A stretch of DNA of 64,000 bases from Stenotrophomonas africana. Its GTDB lineage: Bacteria > Pseudomonadota > Gammaproteobacteria > Xanthomonadales > Xanthomonadaceae. Below, piece after piece: positions 63,713-64,000 of the stretch. Location: assembly GCF_013004645.1 (NCBI RefSeq), contig NZ_JABEME010000004.1:248001-312000 (forward strand). The letters are read 5' to 3'. The translations under genes were made by a program, and so were the position numbers. The notes below the pieces were generated by a model. The model worked only from the letters and a program-made list of their open reading frames with translations. It ran no database searches and was not told the DNA's origin. Position 1 is the first letter of the stretch. The number at the start of each line of letters is the position of its first letter.

Positions 63713-64000
63713 ATGAACGACCTGTCCCGCCAGGCAACACGCCTTGAAGCCATCGAAGGCAGCTACGACAAGTGGCTGCTGGGCGCGATCATCGCGCTCA
63801 CCGGCGTGGGCGTGGTGATGGTGGCGTCCAGCTCGATCGCCTTGATGAGCAGCCCGTTCTACTACCTCAACCGCCACCTGATCTTCCTGGCGGTAGGTAT
63901 CGTGCTGGCGGTCATCGCCGCCCGCACCGAGCTGAAGTCCATCGAGCAGTACAACCAGATGCTGCTGCTGGGCTGCTTCGTGCTGCTGCTGGCGGTGTTC
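63713..64000 (+). CDS. ftsW: Peptidoglycan glycosyltransferase FtsW, N-terminal part
   Basis: The first 96 codons of a SEDS-family septal glycosyltransferase, cut by the window edge. The visible part has a short cytoplasmic tail and the first helices (about 24-42, 55-72, 84-96), with VMVASSSIALMSSPFYYLNRH, typical of FtsW. It starts 1 nt after the mraY stop. murD, usual between mraY and ftsW in E. coli, is absent at this point. Confidence 0.9.
   Translation, partial: MNDLSRQATRLEAIEGSYDKWLLGAIIALTGVGVVMVASSSIALMSSPFYYLNRHLIFLAVGIVLAVIAARTELKSIEQYNQMLLLGCFVLLLAVF

Overview
The window is high-GC chromosomal DNA from a Xanthomonadaceae bacterium, almost certainly Stenotrophomonas (S. maltophilia complex). 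The evidence is an SMF-1-type fimbrial operon, a complete dcw cluster start (mraZ-rsmH-ftsL-ftsI-murE-murF-mraY-ftsW), the riboflavin genes in their usual order, and dozens of short palindromes headed by GTAG, the SMAG-type REP elements characteristic of this genus.

Layout. 1-4854: end of the major fimbrial subunit, then chaperone, usher and tip adhesin. 5053-19023: one tightly overlapped cellulose operon, bcsE-F-G-R-Q-A-B-C-Z, encoding c-di-GMP-controlled synthesis, export and probably phosphoethanolamine modification of cellulose. 19122-22993: purine permease, translational ATPase EttA, RcnB-like periplasmic protein. 23178-27273: glyA, two paralogous small membrane proteins, nrdR, ribD. 27274-33600: an accessory island between ribD and the rest of the riboflavin genes. 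It holds mostly minus-strand, AT-richer genes for exported proteins, several of them paralogues sharing a PEQAFDLF motif. One pair of reading frames looks frameshifted, and a second, degraded copy of the ribD 3' end lies inside the island. 33749-38817: Ax21-like outer membrane protein, FMN riboswitch, ribE, ribBX-like gene, ribH, nusB, thiL. 38818-40598: tandem REP array, DUF805 protein, and a small unknown gene with a strongly structured leader. 40598-46545: two divergent paralogous autotransporters. 46738-50887: acyltransferase-SGNH protein, FAD-linked dehydrogenase, and a YdjM-like membrane hydrolase with a REP cluster inserted in frame. 50998-53977: yraN, lpoA and divergent rsmI. Then come rnpB, a DM13 protein, a NRDE/TANGO2 protein and the dcw cluster, which runs off the right edge inside ftsW.

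How the genes work together. The left 19 kb is a surface-adhesion block (fimbriae plus cellulose) and 40.6-46.5 kb adds autotransporter surface proteins. The riboflavin block converts GTP-derived intermediates and ribulose-5-phosphate to riboflavin under FMN riboswitch control. The right end builds peptidoglycan precursors and the divisome, with lpoA (PBP activator) nearby. The least understood parts are the 27.3-33.6 kb island, with its repeated upstream motif and duplicated ribD end, and the structured leader at about 40.08-40.30 kb.
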